A DNA stretch of 45,042 bases, from the IMG/VR virus record IMGVR_UViG_3300020215_000017, positions 1 through 45,042 of that record; one strand, 5' to 3'. Below are positions 44,148-45,042 of this stretch, in pieces. Each line of letters starts with the position of its first letter. Within the stretch, counting starts at the first letter, position 1. A program made the position numbers and the translations under genes. This DNA is from a virus. The notes beneath the pieces are model-generated. The model was not told the DNA's origin. It did not search any database and saw only the letters and a list, made by a program, of their open reading frames with translations.

Positions 44148-44302
44148 TCCTCACCCTCTTGCATGGTCGTTACCTTAGTCAGTTCTACCGTGTAGCCCTC
44201 ACCGTCGATCACTGGGCCAAACACGGTGTAACCCCAGCCCGCTTTGTAGGCGAGCGCCGCAAACTCTCGGGCATCCTCTCCCTCCTCAAAGTCGAATAGC
44301 AT
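44144..44302 (-). CDS. Small acidic protein, 52 aa
   Basis: ATG 44302 to TGA 44144-44146, with GGAGGATGCA upstream, an excellent ribosome site. Product MLFDFEEGEDAREFAALAYK is acidic and alpha/beta. Coupled to the winged-helix gene by an ATGA overlap. Confidence 0.7.
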   Translation of the reverse strand: MLFDFEEGEDAREFAALAYKAGWGYTVFGPVIDGEGYTVELTKVTTMQEGEE

Positions 44303-44354
44303 TGCATCCTCCTATCGTCGCTAATCTGGGCCGTCACGTAAGGCCGCAGCATAG

Positions 44355-44384
44355 GCCCCAGGAGCCGTGTATGGTCCCTGGGGC
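44355..44384. other. Intergenic stem-loop
   Basis: GCCCCAGG (44355-44362) pairs perfectly with CCTGGGGC (44377-44384). It lies in the 95-nt gap after the 44398-44691 gene on the leftward strand. No T-run follows, so it may attenuate or process the message and not end it. Confidence 0.6.
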
Positions 44385-44397
44385 TAGTGCTGGGGTG

Positions 44398-44691
44398 CTA
44401 CGCTTCGCCGTCTACAATCTCGGCCAGCATCTCGTCAAGCCGCTCGGTGTCTAGGCCGCTATCGTTCCACGCTACGCCGTCCGGGGTCTGGTAGGCGATA
44501 GCCCCACCACCACAATCCTCCCCGTATTGGCGCATGGTCTCTACCCAGCGATCCCATGAGCGTATGCGGTCCTCAGATACCAGACTGTAGAGTCCTTCAT
44601 CGTTTTGTACCCACAGGGCTACGTTCCACGTTTCGTAGTTGGCCCATCCGTTGTAGCCGCGCTCGTCCTGTTCCACTGTTCGCGTTGTCAT
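44398..44691 (-). CDS. DUF7249-like protein, 97 aa
   Basis: ATG 44691 follows GGGAGGAACGGT. Residues 12-27 read GYNGWANYETWNVALW, the signature of a family widespread in phages and plasmids (DUF7249 type, from memory). The C-terminal half is acidic and helical (LDTERLDEMLAEIVDGEA). Relatives often sit in early accessory regions; function is not established. Confidence 0.8.
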   Translation of the reverse strand: MTTRTVEQDERGYNGWANYETWNVALWVQNDEGLYSLVSEDRIRSWDRWVETMRQYGEDCGGGAIAYQTPDGVAWNDSGLDTERLDEMLAEIVDGEA

Positions 44692-44727
44692 ACCGTTCCT
44701 CCCTCAGTCGTTAACCTAGACCGCTTT

Positions 44728-44910
44728 TTATGCCGCGCCTGTTCCACCGTACCGGCTAGCGAAACTCTCAAACGTTCTAGCGAGATTCGCCATTGTCTGG
44801 GGAGTAACGGTGTAGTGCCACTCCCCGTCAGTTTGGTGGTAGTGCGTTTCGTGTAGCACGTTCTCAACTTCCGCTAGTAACGCTTGTAGCCGCTTATTAC
44901 GTTCGCTCAT
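44728..44910 (-). CDS. Small helical protein, 60 aa
   Basis: ATG 44910, with a weak AGGA close upstream. Product MSERNKRLQALLAEVENVLH, then HYHQTDGEWHYTVTPQTMAN, helix-strand-strand-helix. Unknown family. The motif CGTTAACCTAGACCG lies just after it, and a near copy (CGTTAACCTAAGCCG) just before it at 44929-44943 and 14-28. Confidence 0.65.
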   Translation of the reverse strand: MSERNKRLQALLAEVENVLHETHYHQTDGEWHYTVTPQTMANLARTFESFASRYGGTGAA

Positions 44911-44915
44911 TCCTG

Positions 44916-45042
44916 CACCTCCTACGGTCGTTAACCTAAGCCGTTACCTAATGGCCTAGCGCCAGAGTTTGTACCCTGGCGGCAGACCACTAAGTTAGTC
45001 TGCCGTGGCCGCTATCGCTTGCTAATGTCGTGGGGCGTCAGC
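44916..45042. repeat. Terminal direct repeat, copy 2
   Basis: This is the second copy of bases 1-127. Removing one copy gives a 44,915-bp circle in which the leftward gene array runs without a break from 2545 through 97 to 44910 and on to 42052. Bases 45012-45042 repeat the 3' end of the gene at 97-450 and are not a separate gene. Confidence 0.95.

Noticed and set aside
1-45042. CRISPR arrays, insertion sequences, integrase or attachment site
   Set aside because: No spaced direct repeats, transposase or recombinase was found. The short repeats seen are promoter and stem-loop elements.

Overview
The window is a complete or nearly complete tailed-phage genome. The first 127 bases (1-127) are repeated exactly at the end (44916-45042), so the unique length is about 44,915 bp and the molecule closes into a circle or has redundant ends. 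A repeat of exactly 127 nt is also what a k=127 assembler leaves on a circular contig. The genes point to a short-tailed (podovirus-type) virion. There is a large terminase, a portal, a 2013-residue internal virion protein carrying two cell-wall hydrolase domains, a scaffold, a capsid protein, connector proteins and tail fibre. No tape measure, sheath or tail-tube gene is seen, and no integrase or repressor of a recognisable kind.

Host: not determined. Several genes seem to start at the 5' end of their transcript: a -10 box lies 5-7 nt before the start codon, with no Shine-Dalgarno sequence. This habit is common in Actinomycetota and Deinococcota. Other genes have strong AGGAGG sites and consensus sigma-70-type promoters (TTGACA-N17-TATAAT).

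Layout. (1) 97-2545, continuing backwards across the junction to 44910-42052: leftward array of small genes, part of it separated by stem-loops. (2) 2914-4473: short rightward cluster that begins with a leaderless GNAT acetyltransferase. (3) 6755-4499: leftward cluster of small zinc-ribbon and one-helix membrane proteins, an iron-permease-like protein, a dual-coding gene pair and two tRNA genes, one with an 8-nt anticodon loop. (4) 6756-7528: control region with two candidate small leftward RNAs, iteron-like repeats and tandem rightward promoters. (5) 7529-29686: rightward virion operon with a second consensus promoter just before the scaffold and capsid genes. (6) 41228-29683: leftward replication, recombination and lysis operon, tightly overlapped. 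It holds a UDG-DNA polymerase A fusion, a Cas4-like nuclease, a Sak4-like ATPase, a DUF669-like protein, a RepA-like ATPase, an ERCC4 nuclease, a holin candidate, a phosphoesterase and a GH25 endolysin. (7) 41346-42098: one rightward gene, the small-terminase candidate, also apparently leaderless.

Most genes in blocks 3, 5 and 6 are translationally coupled (ATGA, GTGA, TGATG or TAATG overlaps). At least five exact copies of ACATAACTA lie in the control regions of blocks 1 and 5, which suggests one regulator tying early and late promoters together. Many genes are below 60 codons; their coordinates were read from the sequence by hand.
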